A DNA stretch of 64,000 bases. Source: Streptomyces yangpuensis. Lineage in GTDB: Bacteria; Actinomycetota; Actinomycetes; Streptomycetales; Streptomycetaceae. This document shows positions 42,968 to 51,728 of the stretch, piece by piece. Every line of letters begins with the position of its first letter. The stretch's first letter is position 1. A program made the translations under genes and the position numbers. Location of the stretch: contig NZ_LBMK01000009.1 of assembly GCF_001005295.1 (NCBI RefSeq), positions 38,557-102,556 of the forward strand, in the 5' to 3' direction. The notes below the pieces were generated by a model that was given only the letters and a program-made list of their open reading frames with translations, had not been told where the DNA came from and made no database searches.

Positions 42968-43915
42968 ATGGGCATGAAGCGCGCAACCACCTTCGCCGCG
43001 GCCGCAGTAGCCGTCGTCCTGGCGGCCAGCGCCTGCGGCCCGTCGGATTACAAGGCCTCGGACGCAGCCCAGCCGGCCGGCGCCGCAGCTCCGGCGGCGG
43101 CCTCAGGCCCGGGCAACCAGCCCGGCGGACAACTGGCCGTCTCCAACACCGAGAAGGCCGGCCCCGTCCTCACCGACAGCGCGGGCCTGACGCTCTACCG
43201 GTTCGACAAGGACACGGCCGAGCCGCCGAAGTCGAACTGCGAGGGCGACTGCGCGAAGACCTGGCCGGTGGTCGCGGCCGGTGACGTCACCGCCGCCGCG
43301 GGCATGGACCCGTCGCTGCTCGGCGAGGTGGTGCGCGCCGACGGCACGAAGCAGCTGACGGTGGCGGGCTGGCCCGCCTACCGCTTCAACAAGGACGCCA
43401 AGCCGGGTGACGTCAACGGGCAGGGCGTCGGCGGGGTGTGGTTCGCGTTCGGCCCGGACGGCAAGAAGGCGGCGAAGGGCGCCCCGGCCGAGGCCGCGCC
43501 CTCCCAGGCTCCCGCCGCGTCGCCCGCACCGGGCGGGGCGGCCCCCGCGGAGGCGGCGCCCGGCCTGTCCGTGGCGAAGGACCCGAAGCTCGGCGAATAC
43601 ATCGTCGACGGCAAGGGCATGACCGTCTACCGCTTCAAGAAGGACACCGCCTGGCCGATGGTCTCCAACTGCGTCGGCGACTGCCTGACCAAGTGGCCGG
43701 TCGTGCCCCCGGTGGACAAGGCGAACGCCAAGGGCATCACCGAGAAGAACTACCGGGTCATGGACCGCCCGGACGGCAAGCAGCAGCAGACCGTCGACTG
43801 CTGGCCGATCTACACCTTCTCGGGCGACAAGAAGCCCGGTGACACCAACGGGCAGGGCGTCGGCGGCACCTGGTACGCCGTCTCCCCCGACGGCAAGCTG
43901 ATCACCGTCCAGTAG
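42968..43915 (+). CDS. SCO0930 family lipoprotein
   Basis: A 315-residue exported lipoprotein. Signal peptide with lipobox LAASAC, lipidated Cys at about residue 24. Two copies of the lipoprotein_15 domain follow, separated by an Ala/Pro linker. Each has a conserved pattern: LTLYRFDKDT, CEGDCAKTWP, WPAYRFNKD, GQGVGGVWF in the first; MTVYRFKKDT, CVGDCLTKWP, GQGVGGTWY in the second. The CxGDC pair may form a disulfide or bind a ligand; function unknown. ATG 42968 with GGGAGA upstream. Confidence 0.9.
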   Translation: MGMKRATTFAAAAVAVVLAASACGPSDYKASDAAQPAGAAAPAAASGPGNQPGGQLAVSNTEKAGPVLTDSAGLTLYRFDKDTAEPPKSNCEGDCAKTWPVVAAGDVTAAAGMDPSLLGEVVRADGTKQLTVAGWPAYRFNKDAKPGDVNGQGVGGVWFAFGPDGKKAAKGAPAEAAPSQAPAASPAPGGAAPAEAAPGLSVAKDPKLGEYIVDGKGMTVYRFKKDTAWPMVSNCVGDCLTKWPVVPPVDKANAKGITEKNYRVMDRPDGKQQQTVDCWPIYTFSGDKKPGDTNGQGVGGTWYAVSPDGKLITVQ

Positions 43916-43947
43916 CCGCTCCGGTCCCCGACCCCCCACCACGGTCC

Positions 43948-43987
43948 GCGCGGCCTCTGCCCCCCTCCCCCCGGGCAGGGGCCGCGC
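43948..43987 (+). terminator. hairpin after lipoprotein gene
   Basis: GCGCGGCCTCTGCCC and GGGCAGGGGCCGCGC pair with one G-U around a 10-base loop, 32 bp after the lipoprotein stop. Confidence 0.7.
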
Positions 43988-44037
43988 CCTGTTCCCGCCC
44001 CCCGGGAGTACGCCGGACACGCCATACACTCGGGCGC

Positions 44038-44862
44038 ATGCTGCGTGTGCTCGCTGTCGACGACGAGAAGCCGCTCCTGGAGGAACTCCTCTACCTGCTG
44101 CGCTCGGACCCCCGGGTGCACAGCGCCGAGGGTGCCTCGGACGCCACCGAGGCCCTGCGCCGGGTCACCCGGGCGCTGGAGTCCGGTCCGGACGGGCCCG
44201 ACGGCATCGACGTGGTCTTCCTCGACATCCACATGGCCGGTCTGACCGGGCTGGACATCGCCCGGCTGCTGGCCGGGTTCGCGCGGCCGCCGCTGATCGT
44301 CTTCGTCACCGCCCACGAGGGTTTCGCCGTGCAGGCCTTCGACCTGAAGGCCGTGGACTACGTACTCAAGCCGGTGCGCCCGGAGCGGCTGGCCGAGGCC
44401 GTACGGCGGGCCTGCGCGCAGCTGGGCCGGGCCGAGGAGGTACTGGTGGCCGCCGCGCCGCCGGCGGGCCCGCCGGCCGTGGTGGCGGCGCCCCGGCCGG
44501 CCCCGGAGGCGGCCGTACCCGACCGGGGCCCGGAGCAGATCGCGGTCGAACTGGGCGGCGTCACCCGCTTCGTGGCGATCGCCGACATCGCCTACGTCGA
44601 GGCGCAGGGCGACTACGCCCGCCTGCACACCGACGAGGGCAGCCATCTGGTGCGGATCCCGCTGTCCACGCTGGAGGAGCGGTGGGCGGCGCGCGGGTTC
44701 GTACGGATCCACCGCCGCCATCTGGTGGCGCTGGCCCGGATCGACGAGCTCCGGCTGGACTCGGGCACCACCACGGTCCGGGTCGGGCCGGCCGAGCTCC
44801 AGGTGAGCCGCAGGCACGCGCGGGAGCTGCGGGACCTCCTGATGCGGCACGCGACCGGCTGA
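44038..44862 (+). CDS. LytTR-type response regulator
   Basis: A 274-residue response regulator. Receiver residues 1-125 with acidic pocket AVDDE, phospho-acceptor Asp in VVFLDIHMAG (about residue 62) and KPV Lys near 113. An Ala/Pro linker precedes the LytTR DNA-binding domain (residues about 165-270; YVEAQGDYARLHTDEG, FVRIHRRHLVAL, VSRRHARELRDLL). Its likely kinase is the LytS-like protein starting at 47148; a symporter gene lies between, which suggests that the system controls or senses that transporter's substrate. Confidence 0.93.
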   Translation: MLRVLAVDDEKPLLEELLYLLRSDPRVHSAEGASDATEALRRVTRALESGPDGPDGIDVVFLDIHMAGLTGLDIARLLAGFARPPLIVFVTAHEGFAVQAFDLKAVDYVLKPVRPERLAEAVRRACAQLGRAEEVLVAAAPPAGPPAVVAAPRPAPEAAVPDRGPEQIAVELGGVTRFVAIADIAYVEAQGDYARLHTDEGSHLVRIPLSTLEERWAARGFVRIHRRHLVALARIDELRLDSGTTTVRVGPAELQVSRRHARELRDLLMRHATG

Positions 44863-45049
44863 AACCGGCCGCCGACGGCCGCCGACGGACTCGGCCGGGC
44901 GACCGCCGGGCGCGCGCGGATGCCGTTCACCGCACCGGGAGGGGCGTACGGCGATCCGCGGGAGCCGCCTGCCGCACCGGTGGCGTGAACGACCGGCCGA
45001 GGCCGTCGCCGCTGCGTATCGTGGATCTTCCCGGCGCGGGAGGAGCGAG

Positions 45050-45325
45050 ATGTCCGAGGTCCAGGCGCTGGTCGACGCCCTGAGCGGACTGCCGCGGAGG
45101 CGGCCGGCGGGGCCCGCCGAGGCCGAGGCGCTGCTCGCCCTGCTGCGCAGTGCGGCCGCCCGCTGGGCGGACATCCTCTACGAGTCCTGCGAGGGCGCCC
45201 GCGACCAGGTCCCGCCGCGCGCGGAGGCGGCGCTGACGCTGGCCTTCCGGCGGGCCGAGGAGTCGTACGTGGAGCTGGAGATCGCCCTGCGGGACTGCGC
45301 CGAGCACCGCGACCCGGCCGTCTGA
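45050..45325 (+). CDS. small hypothetical protein
   Basis: A 91-residue helical acidic protein from ATG 45050 with GGAGGAG 6 bases upstream. No membrane segment, Cys cluster or recognisable domain. It lies between the response regulator and the symporter on the same strand. Function unknown. Confidence 0.7.
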   Translation: MSEVQALVDALSGLPRRRPAGPAEAEALLALLRSAAARWADILYESCEGARDQVPPRAEAALTLAFRRAEESYVELEIALRDCAEHRDPAV

Positions 45326-45420
45326 GCGGGCTGACCGGCAGGGTCCGAATCGTGCCTGTCGCCCGGTCGGGGGGCGTGCGTAGACTCCGGTCACCCCTCC
45401 CCGTCCTAAGGACCGCCCCG

Positions 45421-47151
45421 GTGAACCAGACGTACGCGCTGACCGCGGTCGCCGTCGTCGTCCTGGTCACGCTGCTGCTCGGCGCACTGGGCCTGCGGAT
45501 ATCGCGGACCACCTCGGACTTCTACGTGGCCTCGCGGACGGTGGGGCCGCGGCTGAACGCGGCGGCGATCAGCGGGGAGTACCTCTCCGCGGCGTCGTTC
45601 CTGGGCGTGGCGGGTCTGGTGCTGCTCCAGGGGCCCGGGATGCTCTGGTACCCGGTGGGCTACACCGCCGGGTACGTGGTGCTGCTGGCCCTGGTCGCGG
45701 CCCCGCTGCGCCGCTCCGGCGCGTACACGCTGCCCGACTTCGCGGAGGCGCGGCTGGAGTCCCGCACGGTGCGCCGGATCGCGGTGCTGTTCGTGGTCGG
45801 GGTGGGCTGGCTGTACCTGCTGCCGCAGTTGCAGGGGGCGGGACTGACCCTGGAGGTCCTCACCGGGGCCCCGCACTGGGCCGGCGGGCTGGTCGTGGCC
45901 GGTGTGGTCAGCCTCGCGGTGGCCGCCGGGGGGATGCGCAGCATCACCTTCGTGCAGGCCTTCCAGTACTGGCTCAAGCTCACCGCTCTGCTGGTCCCGG
46001 CGTTCTTCCTGATCGCCGCGTGGGCCGGGGACGGCGCGCCGCGGGCCACCTTCGACGCCCCGGCGGTCTTCCGCGAGGCCACGTCGGTGACGCTCGCGCA
46101 GGACGTGCGGCTGTCGGTGAAGGAGCCGCTCGCGGTGACGGTGACCGGGCAGGTGGACGGGCGCTCCCATGTGGCGGAGCCGCTGGTGCTGGCCGCCGGC
46201 GAGCATGCCGTACGGGCCCACGCGCGGCTGGAGTTCGCCCCGGACACGCCGGTGCCGGACGCCCGGGAGGAACCGGGTGCGGGGGCGGGCACCTGGTCGG
46301 AGCCGCCGTCCGGGGAGCTGCGGGAGTACCGGCTGTACGCCACGTACGGGCTGATCCTGGCCACGTTCCTGGGGACGATGGGGCTGCCGCACGTGGCGGT
46401 GCGGTTCTACACCAGCCCCAACGGGCGGGCGGCACGGCGCACGACGCTGGCGGTGCTGGGGCTGGTCGGCGCCTTCTACCTGCTGCCGCCGGTGTACGGG
46501 GCGCTGGGCCGGATCTACGCCCCGGAGCTGGCGCTGACGGGTGACGCGGACGCGGCGGTGCTGGTGCTGCCCGAACGGATGCTGGGCGGCGTGCTGGGGG
46601 AACTGCTGGGGGCGTTGCTGGCCGGGGGCGCGTTCGCGGCGTTCCTGTCGACGGCGTCGGGGCTGACGATGGCGGTGGCCGGGGTACTGCACCAGGACGT
46701 GCTGCCGACGCGCGGGGTGCGCAGTTTCCGCTCGGCGGCGCTGCTGGCGATCCTGGTGCCGCTGGGGGTGAGCGTGGCGGTCACGGCGGTGCCGGTGGCG
46801 GATGCGGTGGGGCTGGCGTTCGCCGTGTCGGCCTCGTCGTTCTGCCCGCTGCTGGTGCTGGGCATCTGGTGGCGGGGGCTGACGCCGCCGGGTGCGGTGG
46901 CGGGGCTGGTCACGGGTGGCGGGGCGGCGCTGAGCGCGGTCCTGGCGACGCGGGCCGGGCTGGCTCCGACGGGCTGGACGCACACGATGCTGGCCTGGCC
47001 GGCGGCGTGGTCGGTGCCGCTCGGGTTCCTGACGATGGTGGTGGTGTCGCTGGCCACCCGGTCGCGGATCCCGGCCGGTACGGCGGCCACCCTGGCCCGG
47101 CTGCACCTGCCGGAGGTCGTGGCCGGGGACCGGGCGGGGGGACGGCGGTGA
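45421..47151 (+). CDS. sodium:solute symporter (cation/acetate-like)
   Basis: A 576-residue SSS-family transporter with about 13 helices. Core motifs: ISGEYLSAASFLGVAGLV (helix 1, Na+-site region), DFAEARLESRTVRRIAVLF (quoted as the family loop), LLAGGAFAAFLSTASGLTMAVAG (helix 8 region, in pieces). An extracytoplasmic-type insertion of about 90 residues (roughly 205-300) lies between two helices and precedes ATFLGTMGLPHVAVRFYTS. It resembles the ActP/MctC acetate and monocarboxylate transporters of actinobacteria. GTG 45421; the stop overlaps the kinase start (GTGA). Confidence 0.9.
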   Translation: MNQTYALTAVAVVVLVTLLLGALGLRISRTTSDFYVASRTVGPRLNAAAISGEYLSAASFLGVAGLVLLQGPGMLWYPVGYTAGYVVLLALVAAPLRRSGAYTLPDFAEARLESRTVRRIAVLFVVGVGWLYLLPQLQGAGLTLEVLTGAPHWAGGLVVAGVVSLAVAAGGMRSITFVQAFQYWLKLTALLVPAFFLIAAWAGDGAPRATFDAPAVFREATSVTLAQDVRLSVKEPLAVTVTGQVDGRSHVAEPLVLAAGEHAVRAHARLEFAPDTPVPDAREEPGAGAGTWSEPPSGELREYRLYATYGLILATFLGTMGLPHVAVRFYTSPNGRAARRTTLAVLGLVGAFYLLPPVYGALGRIYAPELALTGDADAAVLVLPERMLGGVLGELLGALLAGGAFAAFLSTASGLTMAVAGVLHQDVLPTRGVRSFRSAALLAILVPLGVSVAVTAVPVADAVGLAFAVSASSFCPLLVLGIWWRGLTPPGAVAGLVTGGGAALSAVLATRAGLAPTGWTHTMLAWPAAWSVPLGFLTMVVVSLATRSRIPAGTAATLARLHLPEVVAGDRAGGRR

Positions 47152-48395
47152 CCGGGGCGGGACAGGCGCTGCTCGCCGTGCTGGCGGTGGCGGGCGCGGC
47201 CCTGATGCTGGGCGCCGGCTGGGCGGCGGGACGCTGGCACGCGCGCCGCGGGGAGCGGCTGGCGGGCCTGGACCTGGGGACGCCGGTGGAGCGGGCCACC
47301 TTCCACACGTTGCACACGGCCTCGCTGGCCGCTCCCCCGCTGCGGGCGGGGCTGACCGAGGACGCGGCCCGCAAGGCGGCCCGGCGGCTGCGGTCGCTGC
47401 TGGGTACGGAGGCGCTGTGCCTGACGGACCGGGAGGCGGTGCTGGCGTGGGACGGCCCGGGGGCCGACCACCACCAGCGGCGGGCGATGGCCCGGGTGGC
47501 GGTGATGCTGGAGTCGGGGCGCAGTCAGAGCGTGCGGACCGAGTGCCAGCGGCCCGACTGTCCGTTGAAGTGGGCCGTGTTCGCCCCGCTGACCGGCGAG
47601 GACGGGATGCTGGGGGCGCTGGTGGCGTACGGCTCGCGGGAGTCGGCGGTGCTGGTGCGGGCCGCGACGGAGCTGGCTCGGTGGGTGTCGGTGCAGTTGG
47701 AGCTGTCGGAGCTGGACCGCTCGCGCACCCGGCTGATGGAGGCGGAGATCAAGGCGCTGCGGGCGCAGATCTCCCCGCATTTCATCTTCAACTCGCTGGC
47801 GGCGATCGCCTCGTTCGTGCGGACCGATCCGGAGCGGGCGCGGGAACTTCTGCTGGAGTTCGCGGACTTCACGCGGTACTCCTTCCGGCGGCACGGGGAT
47901 TTCACCACGCTGGCCGAGGAGTTGCGTTCCATCCAGCAGTATCTGGCGCTGGCGGGGGCCCGGTTCGGTGACCGGCTGAAGGTGACGTTGCAGGTGGCGC
48001 CGGAGGTGCTGCCGGTGGCGCTGCCGTTCTTGTGTCTGCAGCCGCTGGTGGAGAACGCCGTCAAGCACGGGCTGGAGGACTCCACCGAGGAGTGCCGGAT
48101 CACGATCACGGCGCAGGACGCGGGACCCGACGCGGTGATCACCGTCGAGGACAACGGAGTGGGGATGGATCCGGAGCTGCTGCGCCGGATCCTGGCCGGG
48201 GAGCGGGCGGGTTCCTCGTCGGGGGTGGGGCTGCCCAACGTCGACGAGCGGATCCGGCAGGTGTACGGGGACGCGTACGGTCCGGTGATGGAGACGGGGG
48301 TGGGCGCCGGCATGAAGGTGACGGTGCGCATCCCCAAGTACCGGGCGGGCGTGCACAGTTCCGCGTCGGTTCAGGCCCTGCCACCCCAGGCCTGA
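47148..48395 (+). CDS. LytS-type sensor histidine kinase
   Basis: A 415-residue kinase. One N-terminal membrane helix (ALLAVLAVAGAALMLGAGWAAG), a GAF-like region around residues 55-195, then the His_kinase domain (phospho-His in ISPHFIFNSLAAIASFV, about residue 211) and HATPase (VENAVKH, VEDNGVGMD, GVGLPNVDERI). Start GTG 47148 overlaps the symporter stop by four bases, so it is translationally coupled. Partner regulator: the LytTR protein at 44038. Stimulus unknown, perhaps substrate flux through the symporter. Confidence 0.92.
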   Translation: MTGAGQALLAVLAVAGAALMLGAGWAAGRWHARRGERLAGLDLGTPVERATFHTLHTASLAAPPLRAGLTEDAARKAARRLRSLLGTEALCLTDREAVLAWDGPGADHHQRRAMARVAVMLESGRSQSVRTECQRPDCPLKWAVFAPLTGEDGMLGALVAYGSRESAVLVRAATELARWVSVQLELSELDRSRTRLMEAEIKALRAQISPHFIFNSLAAIASFVRTDPERARELLLEFADFTRYSFRRHGDFTTLAEELRSIQQYLALAGARFGDRLKVTLQVAPEVLPVALPFLCLQPLVENAVKHGLEDSTEECRITITAQDAGPDAVITVEDNGVGMDPELLRRILAGERAGSSSGVGLPNVDERIRQVYGDAYGPVMETGVGAGMKVTVRIPKYRAGVHSSASVQALPPQA

Positions 48396-48426
48396 ACCAC
48401 CCCGGACCCGCCCCGGGCCTGAACAC

Positions 48427-48473
48427 CCGTGGCCCCCGGGCCCGTCCGCGGCGGACGGGCCCGGGGGCCACGG
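48427..48473. terminator. 47-bp near-perfect palindrome, bidirectional terminator
   Basis: CCGTGGCCCCCGGGCCCGTC and its reverse complement form an almost uninterrupted hairpin with a tiny loop between the convergent kinase (+) and guaB1 (-). Very stable; likely terminates both. Confidence 0.8.
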
Positions 48474-48486
48474 CGAGGTACGGAAA

Positions 48487-49929
48487 CTAGCTCCAGCTGG
48501 CGTGCAGCGGCTTGCCCTCGGCGTAGCCGGCGGCGGACTGGATGCCGACCACGGCCTTCTCCTCGAACTCCGCGAGGGAGCCGGCACCGGCGTAGGTGCA
48601 GGAGGAGCGGACGCCCGCGATGATCGAGTCGATCAGGTCCTCGACGCCCGGGCGGGCCGGGTCGAGGAACATGCGCGAGGTGGAGATGCCCTCCTCGAAC
48701 AGGCCCTTGCGGGCGCGGTCGTAGGCCGACTCCTCGCTCGTACGGTTCTGCACCGCGCGGGCGGAGGCCATGCCGAAGGACTCCTTGTACAGGCGGCCCT
48801 CGGCGGACTGCTGGAGGTCGCCCGGGGACTCGTAGGTACCGGCGAACCAGGAGCCGATCATGACGTTGGAGGCGCCGGCGGCCAGCGCCATCGCCACGTC
48901 GCGCGGGTGGCGGACGCCGCCGTCGGCCCAGACGTGCTTGCCGTACTTCTTGGCCTCGGCCGCGCACTCCAGCACCGCGGAGAACTGCGGGCGGCCCACG
49001 CCGGTCATCATGCGGGTGGTGCACATGGCGCCGGGGCCCACACCGACCTTGATGATGTCCGCGCCGGCGTCGATGAGGTCCTTGACGCCCTCGGCGGCGA
49101 CGATGTTGCCGGCCACGATCGGGACCTGCGGGTCCAGGGCGCGGACGGCCTTGATCGCGTTGATCATCGACTCCTGGTGGCCGTGCGCCGTGTCGATGAC
49201 GAGCGTGTCCACGCCCGCGTCGAGCAGCTGCTTGGCCTTGGCCACGAAGTCGCCGTTGATGCCGATGGCGGCCGCGATGCGCAGCTTGCCGTTCGCGTCG
49301 GTGGCCGGGGTGTAGAGGGTCGCGCGCAGGGCGCCCTTGCGGGTGAGGATGCCGACGAGCCTGCCGTCCTTGTCGACGGCCGGGGCCAGCTTGCGGTGGC
49401 CGGCGTCGAGCTGGTTGAAGGCCTCGCGCGGGTCGATGTCGGCGTCGATGAGCAGCAGCTCCTTCGACATGACCTCGGAGAGCTGGGTGAAGCGGTCGAC
49501 GCCGCTCAGGTCGTGCTCGGTGACGACGCCGACCGGGCGGCCCTCGCCGTCGACGACGACACCGGCGCCGTGGGCGCGCTTGGGCAGCAGGGACAGCGCG
49601 TCCGCGACGGTCTGGGTGGGCGCCAGCGTGATCGGGGTGTCGAGCACGAGGTGGCGGGTCTTCACCCAGGAGATGACGTCGGTGACGACCTCGATCGGGA
49701 TGTCCTGCGGGATGACGACGATGCCGCCGCGGCGGGCGACGGTCTCGGCCATCCGGCGGCCGGCGATCGCGGTCATGTTCGCCACGACCAGGGGAATGGT
49801 GGTGCCGGTCCCGTCGGGCGAGGAGAGGTCGACGGCCTGGCGGGAACCGACCGCGGAGCGGCTCGGCACCATGAACACATCGTCGTACGTGAGGTCGTAC
49901 GGCGGCTTCAGGTCATTGAGGAAACGCAC
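48487..49929 (-). CDS. guaB1: GuaB1-type IMP dehydrogenase-related protein / GMP reductase
   Basis: A 480-residue TIM-barrel enzyme of the IMPDH/GMP reductase family. N-terminal LTYDDVFMVPSRS, an inserted CBS pair (residues about 95-210: GVVVDGEGRPVGVVTEHDLS and LAPAVDKDGRLVGILTRKG, in pieces), and the catalytic Cys in GVGPGAMCTTRMMTGVG (about 302). Mycobacterial GuaB1 has been shown to act as a CBS-regulated GMP reductase rather than an IMP dehydrogenase, so the same purine-salvage role is likely here. Start GTG 49929 has a weak ribosome binding site and is overlapped by a short upstream ORF. Confidence 0.9.
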   Translation of the reverse strand: MRFLNDLKPPYDLTYDDVFMVPSRSAVGSRQAVDLSSPDGTGTTIPLVVANMTAIAGRRMAETVARRGGIVVIPQDIPIEVVTDVISWVKTRHLVLDTPITLAPTQTVADALSLLPKRAHGAGVVVDGEGRPVGVVTEHDLSGVDRFTQLSEVMSKELLLIDADIDPREAFNQLDAGHRKLAPAVDKDGRLVGILTRKGALRATLYTPATDANGKLRIAAAIGINGDFVAKAKQLLDAGVDTLVIDTAHGHQESMINAIKAVRALDPQVPIVAGNIVAAEGVKDLIDAGADIIKVGVGPGAMCTTRMMTGVGRPQFSAVLECAAEAKKYGKHVWADGGVRHPRDVAMALAAGASNVMIGSWFAGTYESPGDLQQSAEGRLYKESFGMASARAVQNRTSEESAYDRARKGLFEEGISTSRMFLDPARPGVEDLIDSIIAGVRSSCTYAGAGSLAEFEEKAVVGIQSAAGYAEGKPLHASWS

Positions 49930-49997
49930 GTGCTGAACATCCCAGTCAATCGGAGGTACCTCGACAGGGTGCAGCCGAGGAAACGCACGTACTTCAT
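49908..49997 (-). promoter_or_regulatory. short upstream ORF overlapping guaB1 start
   Basis: ATG 49997 (just after GTGGGAGA) opens a 29-codon frame that ends at TGA 49908, 19 bases inside guaB1 in a different frame. Its codons 4-7 (GTGCGTTTCCTC, at 49988 on the minus strand) are identical to the guaB1 start GTGCGTTTCCTC at 49929. The start region is therefore duplicated 59 bases apart. The two ORFs could be translationally coupled, or the upstream one may act as a decoy start. Confidence 0.45.
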
Positions 49998-50197
49998 TCT
50001 CCCACGACCTGGCGTTCACACCGCCCGGGCCGATCGTCCAAGGCAGTGCGGGCCCGGGTTGTTGGTTCCTACGGGACCTTGGTCCCGCGGGGGTGCGGCC
50101 GCACGTTCCCTGAGGGGCAGGATGCACCCGTCCGGGCCACAGTGGAAGGGTCGGGACAGTTCCCGGGGCGTCCGGGCCGAGCAGCGCTGGAGGACCC

Positions 50198-50563
50198 ATG
50201 GCGGCGACGACGCGGGACGAGGCACCCGTGGCGATGGAGGGCGACGGGCTGGAGGTGCGGGTCCGGGAGATCGGCGGCGACCTCACCGTCGGATTCTTCC
50301 GGCTCCCGCAGGGCACGGATCTCACGGAGGCCCTCAAGGGGCTTCCCGGCGACATGTGCCCGTGCCCGCACTGGGGCTACCTCCTCAAGGGCCGGCTGTT
50401 GATGCGGACCGCCGACGGGGAGGAGGTCTACGAGGAGGGGCAGGCCTTCTACTGGGGCCCCGGGCACGTCCCCGTGGCGCTCGCCGACACGGAGTACGTC
50501 GACTTCTCCCCGACCGCCGAATTCCACCGCGTCGTGGAGCACGTCACGGGCGGGGCGGGCTGA
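50198..50563 (+). CDS. cupin domain protein
   Basis: A 121-residue single-cupin protein from ATG 50198, GGAGG upstream. The beta-barrel shows HWGYLLKGRLLMRTADGEE (metal-site His and Gly/Glu pattern of cupin motif 1, incomplete) and the later GPGHVPVALADTEYVDFSP (motif 2 with His). A CPCPHW cluster precedes the barrel. Function unknown; it may bind a small molecule. Its 3' end overlaps the convergent xdhC by 20 bp. Confidence 0.8.
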   Translation: MAATTRDEAPVAMEGDGLEVRVREIGGDLTVGFFRLPQGTDLTEALKGLPGDMCPCPHWGYLLKGRLLMRTADGEEVYEEGQAFYWGPGHVPVALADTEYVDFSPTAEFHRVVEHVTGGAG

Positions 50564-51728
50564 GGGCGGCCGTGGCCGCGCGGCGGGTGGCGGGGGCGGG
50601 TACCGGTCTTCGGTGGATGGGGGCCGCGCCGCCGGTCAGCGGGAGCGCGGTTCCGCCGTGCCGGAAGGCCGTGAACTCGGCGGCGATGGCCAGCGCGGTC
50701 TCCTCGGGGGTGGCACCGCCGAGGTCGAGGCCGATAGGTGAGCGCAGCCGGGCCAGGGCGGCGTCCGTGACCCCTTCCTCGCGCAGCCGTCCGAGGCGTT
50801 CCGCGTGGGTGCGCCGCGAACCCATGGCGCCGACGTAGCCGAGCGGCAGCCGCAGGGCCAGCTCCAGCAGCGGTATGTCGAATTTCGCGTCGTGGGTGAG
50901 AACACAGACGGCGGTACGGGAGTCCAGCCGGCCCGCTTCCCACTGTGCGGCCAGATGGCGGTGCGGCCAGTCGACGACCACCTCGTCGGCGGCGGGGAAG
51001 CGCGCCGGGGTCGCGAAGACGGGCCGGGCGTCGCACACGGTGACCCGGTGGCCCAGGAAGGCGCCGATCCGGGCCAGGGCGGCGGCGAAGTCGATGGCCC
51101 CGTAGACGATCAGCCGGGGCGGTTGGGCGGCGGACTCGACGAGCAGGGTCAGGGGCTCCCCGCACAGCCCGCCGGCGGTGCCGAGCTCGGCGGTGCCGGT
51201 GTGTCCGGCGAGGAGCAGGGCGCGGGCCCGGTCGGCGGCGGCCCGGTCCAGGGCGGCGCCGCCGGCGAGCCCGCCCTCGTAGGAGCCGTCGGCGTGGACG
51301 GCGAGGGCCCGGCCGAGCTGGCGCGGCGGGCCGGACACGACGCGGGCGAGCGCGGCCCGGGCCCCGTCCGCGGCGGCGTCGAGGACCGAGCCGAGAACGG
51401 GCCGTACCGGGTCGCGGCCGCGCACCGGGGTGACCAGGACGTCGAGGACTCCGCCGCAGGTCAGGCCCACGGCGAAGGCGTCGTCGTCGCTGTAGCCGAA
51501 GCGGTGCAGGCCGCCGCGGCCGGAGCTGATCGCGTCGAGGCACAGGTCGTGGACGGCGGATTCCACGCAGCCCCCGGACACGGAGCCGAGCGCGGTGCCG
51601 CGGTCGTCGACGGCGAGCGAGGCGCCGGGGCCGCGCGGCGCGCTGCCGCTGACGGCGACCACGGTGGCCAGGGCGAATTCCCGGCGCGCGGCGCACCAGG
51701 CGCGCAGCTCCGCGGCGATGTCGAGCAT
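50544..51728 (-). CDS. xdhC: XdhC family molybdenum-cofactor maturation protein
   Basis: A 394-residue XdhC/CoxI protein that binds, sulfurates or inserts the molybdenum cofactor for xanthine-dehydrogenase-type enzymes. N-terminal XdhC_CoxI domain (ATVVAVSGSAPRGPG, SVSGGCVESAVHDL with the conserved Cys, GLTCGGVLDVLV), then a Rossmann domain (LIVYGAIDFAAALARIGAFL, VVDWPHRHL, GYVGAMGSRRT). It serves most plausibly the Mo-hydroxylase encoded at 57-60.8 kb on the same strand. ATG 51728 overlaps the stop of the IS701-like gene by one base (TGATG). Confidence 0.92.
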   Translation of the reverse strand: MLDIAAELRAWCAARREFALATVVAVSGSAPRGPGASLAVDDRGTALGSVSGGCVESAVHDLCLDAISSGRGGLHRFGYSDDDAFAVGLTCGGVLDVLVTPVRGRDPVRPVLGSVLDAAADGARAALARVVSGPPRQLGRALAVHADGSYEGGLAGGAALDRAAADRARALLLAGHTGTAELGTAGGLCGEPLTLLVESAAQPPRLIVYGAIDFAAALARIGAFLGHRVTVCDARPVFATPARFPAADEVVVDWPHRHLAAQWEAGRLDSRTAVCVLTHDAKFDIPLLELALRLPLGYVGAMGSRRTHAERLGRLREEGVTDAALARLRSPIGLDLGGATPEETALAIAAEFTAFRHGGTALPLTGGAAPIHRRPVPAPATRRAATAALSPPRP

